Assembly: GCA_004124475.1 (NCBI GenBank)
Contig: SCKK01000009.1
Location: 17,837-81,836 of the forward strand
DNA length: 64,000 bases
Direction: 5' to 3'
Source: Fidelibacterota bacterium
GTDB taxonomy: Bacteria > Fidelibacterota > Marinisomatia > Marinisomatales > SCKK01
Of this stretch, positions 37,567 through 44,558 are shown one piece after another; the first letter of the stretch is position 1, and every line of letters begins with the position of its first letter. Position numbers and translations under genes: made by a program. The notes under the pieces are model-generated. The model was not told the DNA's origin, searched no databases, and saw nothing but the letters and a program-made list of their open reading frames with translations.

Positions 37567-37605
37567 AGTTACAGTGACTCATATGGAGAAACAACCAGAG
37601 AACCC
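37473..37605. repeat. Direct repeat copy 1 (pyrF 5' end and leader)
   Basis: 133 bp shared with 39929-40061, about six mismatches, same orientation. The repeat covers the first 31 codons of pyrF and about 39 bp upstream. The two copies bracket the BNR-repeat surface-protein gene. Confidence 0.88.
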
Positions 37606-37757
37606 TGACAATTTTAGTAAGAAATTGGTTTAGCTTCATCAAAAAGTATTGATTTTTAAATTTTAGTTACTTATTATTCATACATAAGCATGAAAAATTA
37701 AATATACTAATAAGAACGCAGAGTAGGGTAATCTTTAGTAGAGAAATATACGGAATA

Positions 37758-39908
37758 TTGAATAAGTCTGGTTTTATACTGTTAACCACGGTAAGCTTCA
37801 CTTTTTCAGCAGGAGCCCAGACTCAGTGGACCTTTATGGATGGACCCTATTTCGGGCGTGTTCGCGCGTTAACTATTGACTCTCAACATCCCGATACACT
37901 CTATGTAGGATTAGTAGATATGGGAGATGGTGGTCTGTTTAAAACGAATAACGGGGGTGAACAGTGGAACTATTTACCACCTTTTCAGAGTACCTATGCT
38001 ATTGTAATCGATCCCCAGAACTCAGATAGAGTTTATGCAGGAATGTGGAGAAGTACAGACAGTGGCGTTAGTTGGGTAAATATGGAAGGTATAGGATCTG
38101 GAATAGGAATTAGATCATTTGCCGTTGATCCGATCAATACTAATTTTATCTACGCAGGTGGATCGGCTCAGGGAATCTGGAAGAGTATTGATTATGGTGA
38201 AAATTGGGAAGCAATCAATAATGGTATCCCCATTGAATCGATTCACGGTACAATCACATCGATTGCAATTAATCCTCTCAATTCCTCTACATTAATTATC
38301 GGCACCTATCGTGATGGTATGTATAAAAGTTACAATGGGGGTGAGAATTGGGACTATATTGGGTTTACCCGTGTCAAGGATGTTGTGTTTGACGGGAACG
38401 ATACTACAATTGTTTATGCCGTAGAAGGAAGTTCGGGATCGATTTTAAAATCCATAGATAGTGGTGATAATTGGTTTTCTACAGGATTAAGTGGTATGGA
38501 AAAAATAAAAATTGATCCATCGAATTCCCAAATCCTTTATGCCGCAGGTTATGGTATTTACAAAAGCTCTAATGGTGGATCAAGTTGGTCAGATGTAGGA
38601 AATGGATTTTTCGGGTGGTCAAAATATATTTGGGCAATTGAAATAAATCCCAAAAATCCCAATGAGGTTTATATTGGCACAGAAGTAGGTGTTTATAAAA
38701 GTGAAGATGAAGCTAATCAATGGATACAAAGATTTAAAGGTTTGGGTAAAACCCTTAATTTTGATTTTAGCATATCCGGAGGAGAATTTTACACTGCAGC
38801 AGGTTTTGGCGTGTTTCAATATACCAATGAAGAATGGATACATCGGGGTCTTTATTACCCAATTGAAGTTGAATATTCAAATGGATCATCCAACGTTTTA
38901 TTTGCTACAACAGACACACAAATAATGCAAATTTTTTTTTATCGTAGTTTTAATAATGGATTAACGTGGGAAAACACAGGATTATTTGGTATTGGTAGTT
39001 TACCTATTACAGTTTCTCCAAGTGATCCTAACACTGTGTATGTTGCCGGCTGGAGAAGTACGAATCAGGGAGATACTTGGGAACAAATGTCTACCCAATT
39101 AGATTACGGTCCTATTGCAGTGCACCCGGAACAAAGTGAAACTTTATATATGGGAAGTTATAACGGAGTGTACAAAAGTACTGATAGTGGAACTACCTGG
39201 GACACGTTAGCTTTCCTGAATAGTTCCAATCATAAAACAGTGACTGTGGATCCCTTAAATGGAGAGGTAGTCTATGTTGGCATTTATGATGAAGGAATAT
39301 TCAAAAGCATAAATGGTGGCGTAGAATGGACACCTATTAATGCAGGCTTAACAAACTTCGAAATTACAGCTTTAGGTATTCATCCTGTAAATGCTCAACA
39401 TCTTTACGCAGGCACTTATGGAGGAGGTATTTTCCAAAGTAAAAACGGAGGGTTAGAATGGGCAGCGATTAATGAAGGACTTCCAAGCCTTCAGGTTACT
39501 GCATTAGCCGTAGACACGCATAAAGTTTACGTTGGCTTCAGTGAATGGGAAGGTATTTATCAGAGAGATTTTGTAATTTCTGTTCAATACCATCAAGAAA
39601 ACGATCAACCTAACGCATTCGTTCTATTCCCTAATTATCCAAATCCATTTAATGCTCAAACGACCCTTCAATTTCAAATCTCAAACCCAGGCCATATCAC
39701 ATTGAAAATCTATAACGTTTTAGGAGAAGAAATTATTACGATTGTGGATAAATATCTGAACGCCGGTTACTATACTGTCAATTGGGATGGGAAAGATAAT
39801 AATTACAGTGTTGCTTCATCAGGAATGTACATATATAGTTTTACAGTAATTTCTATGGAAAATGATATGAAGTTTCAGCAAACCAGGAAGATGGTATTTC
39901 TTCGCTAA
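37758..39908 (+). CDS. BNR/sortilin-type beta-propeller protein with C-terminal sorting domain
   Basis: 716 aa. Signal peptide (LLTTVSFTFSAGAQ). More than ten repeats of the kind VYAG...GIFKSxNGGxxW (YKSYNGGENWDY, YKSSNGGSSW, FQSKNGGLEW) form BNR/Asp-box propellers. The last 85 residues are a Por-secretion-type tail: FPNYPNPFNAQTTLQFQIS, ITLKIYNVLGEEI, NWDGKDNNYSVASSGMYIY. Such tails direct export and surface attachment in FCB bacteria. It is in plus orientation against a minus-strand background and is bracketed by the 133-bp pyrF repeat. Confidence 0.9.
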   Translation: MNKSGFILLTTVSFTFSAGAQTQWTFMDGPYFGRVRALTIDSQHPDTLYVGLVDMGDGGLFKTNNGGEQWNYLPPFQSTYAIVIDPQNSDRVYAGMWRSTDSGVSWVNMEGIGSGIGIRSFAVDPINTNFIYAGGSAQGIWKSIDYGENWEAINNGIPIESIHGTITSIAINPLNSSTLIIGTYRDGMYKSYNGGENWDYIGFTRVKDVVFDGNDTTIVYAVEGSSGSILKSIDSGDNWFSTGLSGMEKIKIDPSNSQILYAAGYGIYKSSNGGSSWSDVGNGFFGWSKYIWAIEINPKNPNEVYIGTEVGVYKSEDEANQWIQRFKGLGKTLNFDFSISGGEFYTAAGFGVFQYTNEEWIHRGLYYPIEVEYSNGSSNVLFATTDTQIMQIFFYRSFNNGLTWENTGLFGIGSLPITVSPSDPNTVYVAGWRSTNQGDTWEQMSTQLDYGPIAVHPEQSETLYMGSYNGVYKSTDSGTTWDTLAFLNSSNHKTVTVDPLNGEVVYVGIYDEGIFKSINGGVEWTPINAGLTNFEITALGIHPVNAQHLYAGTYGGGIFQSKNGGLEWAAINEGLPSLQVTALAVDTHKVYVGFSEWEGIYQRDFVISVQYHQENDQPNAFVLFPNYPNPFNAQTTLQFQISNPGHITLKIYNVLGEEIITIVDKYLNAGYYTVNWDGKDNNYSVASSGMYIYSFTVISMENDMKFQQTRKMVFLR

Positions 39909-39928
39909 AAGATAGTTATACCAACTAA

Positions 39929-40061
39929 TTGCAGCATCAATATCCAATCCGACGCAAAGGAGGGAATTAGATGAATTCACGTGGTTTAATAGTATTTCTT
40001 TAAAAGAATTCAAGACCCGCAAAGTTACAGTGACTCTTATGGAGAAACAACCGGAGAACCC
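39929..40061. repeat. Direct repeat copy 2 (orphan pyrF 5' end)
   Basis: Duplicate of 37473-37605. It keeps the pyrF frame for the first 31 codons (SFKEILLNHVNSSNSLLCVG) and then breaks. The longer minus ORF through it (39819-40127) is therefore not a gene. Confidence 0.88.
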
Positions 40062-40075
40062 CACTAAGGACGGTA

Positions 40076-40408
40076 TTATCCATACCAAACTGTATACCCT
40101 TTTTTTCTCAACTCTTTTGCCAACCATGCCTCAATTTCTTCAGCATCTTTGCGAGTTGGAATGGGATTATACTTATCATATAGTTCAGGCTTTAGTGCAA
40201 TTCCATATTCCTTGGCATACTTGTTACTTCTATACCCCTCCTTATGCTGCTCAAATCTAATCTCTGGTGGATAATAGCTTTGCCCAATATATACACATGG
40301 TTTATTGGACAGTCTTTGTGGATTAGCCTGACGAATCTTTCTAAACGATTTGACTTTTTTATCTAATTCAATTGCGTATACATAGTATTTCTTCTTCGCT
40401 CTGGCCAT
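40076..40408 (-). CDS. GIY-YIG domain nuclease-like protein
   Basis: 110 aa. YYVYAIEL and CVYIGQSYYPPEIRFEQH correspond to the GIY and YIG strands and the catalytic Arg helix; AEEIEAWLAKELR carries the metal-binding Glu. It is a stand-alone GIY-YIG domain of unknown target. It lies directly after a cassette-like boundary (ACCTAAC at 40467-40473, read GTTAGGT on the minus strand), so it is probably the first gene of another cassette-like module whose far end was replaced by the pyrF duplication. Confidence 0.75.
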   Translation of the reverse strand: MARAKKKYYVYAIELDKKVKSFRKIRQANPQRLSNKPCVYIGQSYYPPEIRFEQHKEGYRSNKYAKEYGIALKPELYDKYNPIPTRKDAEEIEAWLAKELRKKGYTVWYG

Positions 40409-40466
40409 TTGCTTCTATATAATGACTTTCCCCAAAAATCACCCAAATATCAAATCAGGGTCCGCA

Positions 40467-40663
40467 ACCTAACCCACTGCCAGTGTTTGTGTTATATGCT
40501 CAAGATTTGTTATAAAGAATATAAATCCACTATGTCAATATCTTTGTCGGGACATTACTTGTTCTTTTGCTTCACCCACCACCAATAGACTCCTTTTAAA
40601 AACCCGGAAGATTGGTTTATTTACGCTGCTAGCGTTTGGCGTCCATAGCAGCGAGTGTTAGGT
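40467..40663 (-). other. attC-like recombination site C
   Basis: On the minus strand the region begins ACCTAAC-ACTCGC-TGCTATGG just after the stop of the 325-aa gene and ends CACTGGCA-GTGG-GTTAGGT before the GIY-YIG gene. The outer 7-mers are perfectly complementary and the next boxes pair TGC(T)A with TGGCA. This is the R''-L''...L'-R' layout of integron attC sites. At 197 bp it is longer than usual. Confidence 0.5.
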
Positions 40664-40669
40664 AGATCA

Positions 40670-41647
40670 TTATTCAACCATGTAGTGCTTATCATAGAGT
40701 TGTGTTATTTCTTCTTTGCTTATATCCCGAATATCTGATTTCTTCACTTCAATGTTCATGGTAAATCCAAGTGTCCCTGTGGTATTTCGTAAATCAAATT
40801 CAAAATCCTCAAGATTTTCAGGCCATGCATATTGTGCTGTTTCGGGATCTTGATTATGATATAGCTTCAAGAAGGAAATTATGTTTGATAAACTTAAGCG
40901 TATTAAACCAATTTGATACCAAATATTCTTTGGAAGCCAATTAATAGTTTTTTCGTGAAGCCTAATATTATGATTACTGTTTGTAGGAAACTCTTCAAAG
41001 AAATAAGTAGCTCCATATTCACTGCCGCCTAGTGATTTCATATCATTGGGTGTAGCTGGCTTTCCATGTGTCTTTTCAAGTCCAAATGATATAAAAACAC
41101 CACCAGGTCTGGCTCGGTAACCATGCTTTATACTATTATAAATGTTTTCAAAATCCTTACTGCGATACTCACTAGATAATCGTTGCCAAAAATCTGCGAA
41201 ATGCCGTTTGATTTTATTGTTTTTTTCTTGATCCTCAAGCTCAAATTGGTGAATAGTGTTCGATAATGATTCCCAATCGACATAAGACAACCTGAGTTTA
41301 TTCCGGATTCTAGCACCTTTTGAGATATTGTCAATCAGAGAGTTAAGATCACTATTTCGATACTTAAATAACCACCCATAAATGCAATCTGGAGCTTGTA
41401 GGGTAGCTCCTAAAAGTGCAAAAAGACTCTCAGCAGCATGTGACAGGTATGAGCGCAATGCAAAGGAGATATATTGCTTTTGTTTCTTTGTTGTTTTTTC
41501 ATCTTCTAAGTGATGATGCAACATGCTTGCTATAGTGTCGAAGTATAATGGGTCATATTCTGAAATAAATTCTTCGTTCTTCTTCTTAATATTCCAATCC
41601 CAGAAGCAAAACGGTTTATTGTTGATCATAATAATAACGAATTGCAT
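40670..41647 (-). CDS. Hypothetical cassette protein (325 aa)
   Basis: I do not recognise the family. It has a mostly helical, charged sequence without signal or membrane segments. Notable stretches are YISFALRSYLSHAAESLFALLG and ENIYNSIKHGYRARPGG, the latter like the NxxKHGF pattern in some HEPN-like helical proteins, but that is weak. The C-terminus is acidic. It is bounded on both sides by attC-like sites (A upstream, C downstream on the minus strand), so it is best described as a gene cassette. Confidence 0.7.
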   Translation of the reverse strand: MQFVIIMINNKPFCFWDWNIKKKNEEFISEYDPLYFDTIASMLHHHLEDEKTTKKQKQYISFALRSYLSHAAESLFALLGATLQAPDCIYGWLFKYRNSDLNSLIDNISKGARIRNKLRLSYVDWESLSNTIHQFELEDQEKNNKIKRHFADFWQRLSSEYRSKDFENIYNSIKHGYRARPGGVFISFGLEKTHGKPATPNDMKSLGGSEYGATYFFEEFPTNSNHNIRLHEKTINWLPKNIWYQIGLIRLSLSNIISFLKLYHNQDPETAQYAWPENLEDFEFDLRNTTGTLGFTMNIEVKKSDIRDISKEEITQLYDKHYMVE

Positions 41648-41672
41648 TTTTTACTTATTTATTTTTAGGTCA

Positions 41673-41801
41673 ATCTAACGAAAATAACCTGCGTGAAACT
41701 TTCTACCACAGGACTTTCCCGATACAAATTTACGTTTGTTAAACCACAAAACCTGAAATTCACCGCAAAGCTTTTCACTTCAGGTTGATTTGGAGTTAGA
41801 T
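41673..41801 (-). other. attC-like recombination site A
   Basis: On the minus strand ATCTAAC-TCCAAATC-AACCTG opens the site, overlapping the last codons of the protease gene, and CAGGTT-ATTTTC-GTTAGAT closes it. Both box pairs are perfectly complementary (7/7 and 6/6). Length 129 bp. The interior is homologous to site B at 60400-60531 (shared GTGRAAAGCTTTGC, GTGAATTT and ACAAACGTAAATTTG). Confidence 0.65.
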
Positions 41802-42553
41802 ATAGTTTGATTATCAAATAGATTATAGTTCTTCTCAAACTCGTTAATCAAAAAACGAATATTTGTGCACTTTAGATAATTTGCATTATCCGATGCAGTT
41901 AGTATTGCAATTACCTTTGCATTTCCAGTATGCCATAATTTTTCTAATTCAAATCCGTGAACTTTAAAAATAAATGAGCCGCTTAGACCCCCAGATTCAG
42001 GAAGTTGACCAGAAGGATGAGTGGTTATTATTTCATTGATTTTTTTTGGATATGAGCAATAGAGGTATTTATCGTTACTTATTTTATCTTGATATAAAGT
42101 TGTTAGAATACTCAAAGGTTGTATTGTTCTTTTTTTAGGTTTTACTTCAACATACTCAGCTACTACACCGCATAAATAAAAATCTTCCTTTTCAAATGGA
42201 TAAATAGAAAAATCATTTATTACTTCAAAATCTTCGATAAGAAATGTGCTTTCACTGCAATATTGTGTTATTTCAATCAAAGCTAAATCAATTGCATTAT
42301 TGGAATTCCATACATATTTCAAATCATTCTTAAATAATTTTTCTTTATTTACTGTCACTAATACTGCCTCTTTTGAATCAAAGAATTTTTCGGCTACGTG
42401 TTTACAGGTAACTACATAGGACTTTCCATTTACATTAAGAAAGTTTCCCGTAGCCACAATTTCATTTCTCAAGGATTTATAAAAAAACGCACAAATATTT
42501 TTACTATATCTTTCTTTAAGAATATTCTGAACTATAGCTGATAATTCATTCAC
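41780..42553 (-). CDS. Trypsin-like serine protease, cassette gene
   Basis: 257 aa from GTG 42553. The chymotrypsin-fold triad is visible: SYVVTCKHVAEKF (His), NNAIDLALIEI (Asp) and ESGGLSGSFIFKV (Ser, GxSGS). There is no signal peptide, so it probably acts in the cytoplasm. Solitary intracellular proteases of this kind occur in defence and accessory loci, but no partner gene is present. The module starts with GTTAGGTGTAGTT and ends with the near-complement, as expected of a cassette; the stop codon lies inside attC-like site A. Confidence 0.78.
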   Translation of the reverse strand: MNELSAIVQNILKERYSKNICAFFYKSLRNEIVATGNFLNVNGKSYVVTCKHVAEKFFDSKEAVLVTVNKEKLFKNDLKYVWNSNNAIDLALIEITQYCSESTFLIEDFEVINDFSIYPFEKEDFYLCGVVAEYVEVKPKKRTIQPLSILTTLYQDKISNDKYLYCSYPKKINEIITTHPSGQLPESGGLSGSFIFKVHGFELEKLWHTGNAKVIAILTASDNANYLKCTNIRFLINEFEKNYNLFDNQTISNSKST

Positions 42554-42563
42554 TTTTAACTAC

Positions 42564-42570
42564 ACCTAAC
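42564..42570 (-). other. Cassette boundary (core site GTTAGGT)
   Basis: ACCTAAC on the plus strand, GTTAGGT on the minus, 11 bp upstream of the protease start. The 13 bp from here (GTTAGGTGTAGTT) match the inverse of the module's far end (GTTAGATATAGTT) at 11 positions. The matching hairpin of the preceding module is lost, apparently to the IS110 fragment. Confidence 0.5.
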
Positions 42571-42663
42571 GATATCTATGTTCCCCTTTGCTAGGAAGAG
42601 TAATTTATGATGAAAAACCTGATGGGGTATCAGGTTTAATCCTTTTACCAACAAAGAGTAACT

Positions 42664-42768
42664 ATGATGAATAAACATATACAATCATTAATTGAAAAGC
42701 GTCAATTTATACAGGGGAAAATAATCATAGGGATCGATCCTGCCAAGGATAAACACCAGGCAAGGTAA
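42664..42768 (+). pseudogene. IS110-family transposase N-terminal remnant
   Basis: 34 codons from ATG ATG: HIQSLIEKRQF then KIIIGIDPAKDKHQA, followed by a stop. IIGIDPAKDxH is the first DEDD-motif Asp region of IS110 transposases. Nothing further downstream matches. A small hairpin AACCTGATGGGGTATCAGGTT precedes it at about 42616-42637. Confidence 0.65.
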
Positions 42769-42874
42769 CCCCACTAATTTGTCTAACAAATTGGTTGCTT
42801 ATTAACCACCCCACGTCTTATTCTAAACAGACAGTTTTCAGCAATTTTTCATCATTAACACACTGAAAGATACA

Positions 42875-43525
42875 TTGAACAAGACTAATAAGTTTAGAAC
42901 CAAGCCGGAACAATTGACCTTAGAGATCGCTGAGACAACAAGGTCAAGAGTGATCGCATCCACAAATATGAACTTTTCTATTGAGTTGATTGAACGTGTA
43001 GGCGAAGAGGATATTTCCAAGCTTATTTTAATTTCCGAACACTTAGTTGAAGAATTCACGGAATTAGTCAGGCTCAATAAATCTTCCATCAGGAAATATT
43101 TTAACTATCCCCAAACCCTACCCTTTGTAGCCCGCCATCATGGTGAAATCATTGGGTATATCATTGGCGTCCCATTGGAGTATTTCTCCAACGATCCTTC
43201 TTTTCAATGTGATGAAAATATCGGAAAAAAGAACACCCTGTATACCTATGCCTTTGTTGTGATGAAAAAATATAAAGGGAATGGGTACGCCAAAACGTTA
43301 AAACGTGTTTTCTTGAGCTGGGCAAAGAAAAAGGGCTTTAATTATGTTACGGGTCATGTGAGAGAGGGTATTTCACAGAGGTTTTCCGGGGAAATAAGAA
43401 TATTGAAACGCTTTGAAAATTGGCACGGTACCACCAATACATTCGAATACTACCGCCGGATACTAAACCCTGATGAAAGCAGTCAATTTAGTCAAATCAA
43501 TCCTCCTTTTGTTGCAAAAGTGTAA
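42875..43525 (+). CDS. GNAT-family N-acetyltransferase
   Basis: Up to 216 aa from TTG 42875; an ATG at 42968 would drop 31 unconserved residues and may be the real start. The GNAT fold shows strand 4 LYTYAFVVMKKYKGNGYAK (motif A, acetyl-CoA pyrophosphate loop KGNGYA) and the preceding ARHHGEIIGYIIGVPL. Substrate unknown. It lies between the IS110 fragment and an inverted-repeat element and does not belong to the following operon. Confidence 0.82.
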   Translation: MNKTNKFRTKPEQLTLEIAETTRSRVIASTNMNFSIELIERVGEEDISKLILISEHLVEEFTELVRLNKSSIRKYFNYPQTLPFVARHHGEIIGYIIGVPLEYFSNDPSFQCDENIGKKNTLYTYAFVVMKKYKGNGYAKTLKRVFLSWAKKKGFNYVTGHVREGISQRFSGEIRILKRFENWHGTTNTFEYYRRILNPDESSQFSQINPPFVAKV

Positions 43526-43530
43526 AACTC

Positions 43531-43659
43531 AAATTGAGCGATTCTATCCATATAATCTATGATAACATGTTAACTCAACGGGTTATTATAAAAACTAAAG
43601 ATTATATGAAAAATGATGAGGACAAACTGGCAGTTTATCCTACAAGAATCGCTCAATTT
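43531..43659. repeat. 129-bp element with 15-bp perfect inverted ends
   Basis: AAATTGAGCGATTCT at 43531-43545 and AGAATCGCTCAATTT at 43645-43659 are exact inverted repeats. ATATAATCT / AGATTATAT form an inner pair. No coding capacity. It could be a MITE or a large hairpin closing the acetyltransferase transcript. Confidence 0.75.
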
Positions 43660-43679
43660 AGTTAAAAGTCTTTTTAGTT

Positions 43680-44006
43680 ATGGAAAACCGCTTAAAGAAA
43701 ATTCGACAAGAAATTGATAAAGTTGATGATGAATTAATAGCTCGTCTCACCCATCGTATGCAACTTGCCAGAAAATTAGGAAAATTAAAAGCAGAAAATC
43801 ACCTCCCAATTCATGATCCGGAAAGAGAAGAGTTTATTATAAACCGTCTCTCAAAAGCCGCTGGAGATTATCTGACAAAGGATCATTTAAGGAAAATCTA
43901 TAAAACAATTTTCACAATTGCCCAAGATATTGAATACCAAGAAAGTAATGCTTCAGTTATAGGTGTAGAAAATAGTTCAAAAGACCCAAGACCCAAGACC
44001 CAATAA
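43680..44006 (+). CDS. Chorismate mutase, AroQ class
   Basis: 108 aa. The three-helix AroQ fold is clear: RLKKIRQEIDKVDDELIARL, RMQLARKLGKLKAENHLPI and DPEREEFIINRLSKA...IYKTIFTIAQDIE. The active-site Arg, Lys and Glu are in place. It converts chorismate to prephenate for Phe and Tyr. The last residues (SSKDPRPKTQ) come from a short AGACCCAAG repeat and are probably not functional. It lies upstream of the attenuator, so its transcription may differ from that of trpE onward. Confidence 0.92.
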   Translation: MENRLKKIRQEIDKVDDELIARLTHRMQLARKLGKLKAENHLPIHDPEREEFIINRLSKAAGDYLTKDHLRKIYKTIFTIAQDIEYQESNASVIGVENSSKDPRPKTQ

Positions 44007-44263
44007 CCAATCCCGACCCCGACTCATCGGGGGGATGGTAATCAGTAAGTTCCCTGCTTGCCCGCCTGTACAACAAAGTCGGGCTGGCGTGACGCATTCA
44101 GGCAGGTGTTCTTTGGTTCTTGCTCCACAGGAGTCCCTTTGGGAGAGTTTGCCTGCCTGTCGGAAGACAGGGAACTTGGTTCTTCAAATATATCCCTGTC
44201 ACAAAGGGGTTACCCAAGAAAAATGGTTGCAATAGGACAAAAGGAGACCTAAATTAAAAAGAC

Positions 44264-44338
44264 ATGAGGAACGGTAACGAAAAATTCAACTGCTATTACT
44301 GGTGGTTTTTTTATGGAGGGTTGAGACGGCAACCATAA
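44264..44338 (+). CDS. Aromatic leader peptide YYWWFFY
   Basis: 24 codons from ATG to TAA. Codons 11-17 (44294-44314) read TAT TAC TGG TGG TTT TTT TAT, that is Tyr-Tyr-Trp-Trp-Phe-Phe-Tyr, directly before a pair of competing hairpins. Such a run is not expected by chance. AAGGAGA lies about 17 bp upstream, farther than usual; a stop at 44255 rules out a longer frame. It is the sensor of the attenuator that precedes trpE. Confidence 0.88.
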   Translation: MRNGNEKFNCYYWWFFYGGLRRQP

Positions 44339-44392
44339 GGTAAACCTATAATGTGAACGTCTCAAACCCCGCAAATTTATGTGGGGTTTTTT
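44315..44392 (+). promoter_or_regulatory. Transcription attenuator for Tyr, Trp and Phe
   Basis: Segment 2 (GGAGGGTTGAGACG, 44315-44328) can pair with segment 3 (CGTCTCAAACCCC, 44358-44370) to make an antiterminator. Segment 3's AAACCCCGC can instead pair with GTGGGGTTTTTT to make a terminator. A ribosome held on the aromatic codons just 5' of segment 2 would leave segment 2 free; one reaching the stop at 44336 would cover it. This is the classical Trp/His/Phe attenuation geometry. Confidence 0.85.
44364..44392 (+). terminator. Intrinsic terminator of the aromatic attenuator
   Basis: AAACCCCGC, loop AAATTTAT, GTGGGGTTT, then TTT: a nine-pair stem including one G-T, with a U run. It lies 26 bp after the leader stop codon and 167 bp before trpE. 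Confidence 0.9.
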
Positions 44393-44465
44393 GTATCCTG
44401 ATGTGATGAATAAGAAAACACAGCTGCGTCCCGATGCATTGGGAATTAAAAAGGCTGGGGCTAAG

Positions 44466-44558
44466 AGACTTGTGAGTGGTGACTGGTAACTGGTAGAATA
44501 GTGGAGTGCCTCGCCTGTTTACTACCCTGCCTCACGAATCACGTATCACGAATCACGC
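44466..44558. repeat. Word repeats immediately before trpE
   Basis: GTGAGTGGTGACTGGTAACT at the start and CACGAATCACGTATCACGAA near the end, abutting the trpE ATG at 44559. They occupy the place of a normal ribosome-binding site; none is visible. Related words occur at 17430-17532 in the pilus cluster. Confidence 0.6.

Noticed and set aside
39819..40127. 102-aa minus ORF as a gene
   Set aside because: Its recognisable part is the duplicated pyrF N-terminus; the rest is antisense to the BNR gene.
42616..42663. IS110 bridge-RNA structure upstream of the transposase remnant
   Set aside because: Only one short hairpin is visible and the transposase is reduced to 34 codons; nothing supports a functional guide RNA.
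44035..44252. Two plus ORFs upstream of the leader peptide
   Set aside because: They translate the CCGACT and GCCTGCC palindromic repeats. The real small gene here is the aromatic leader at 44264.
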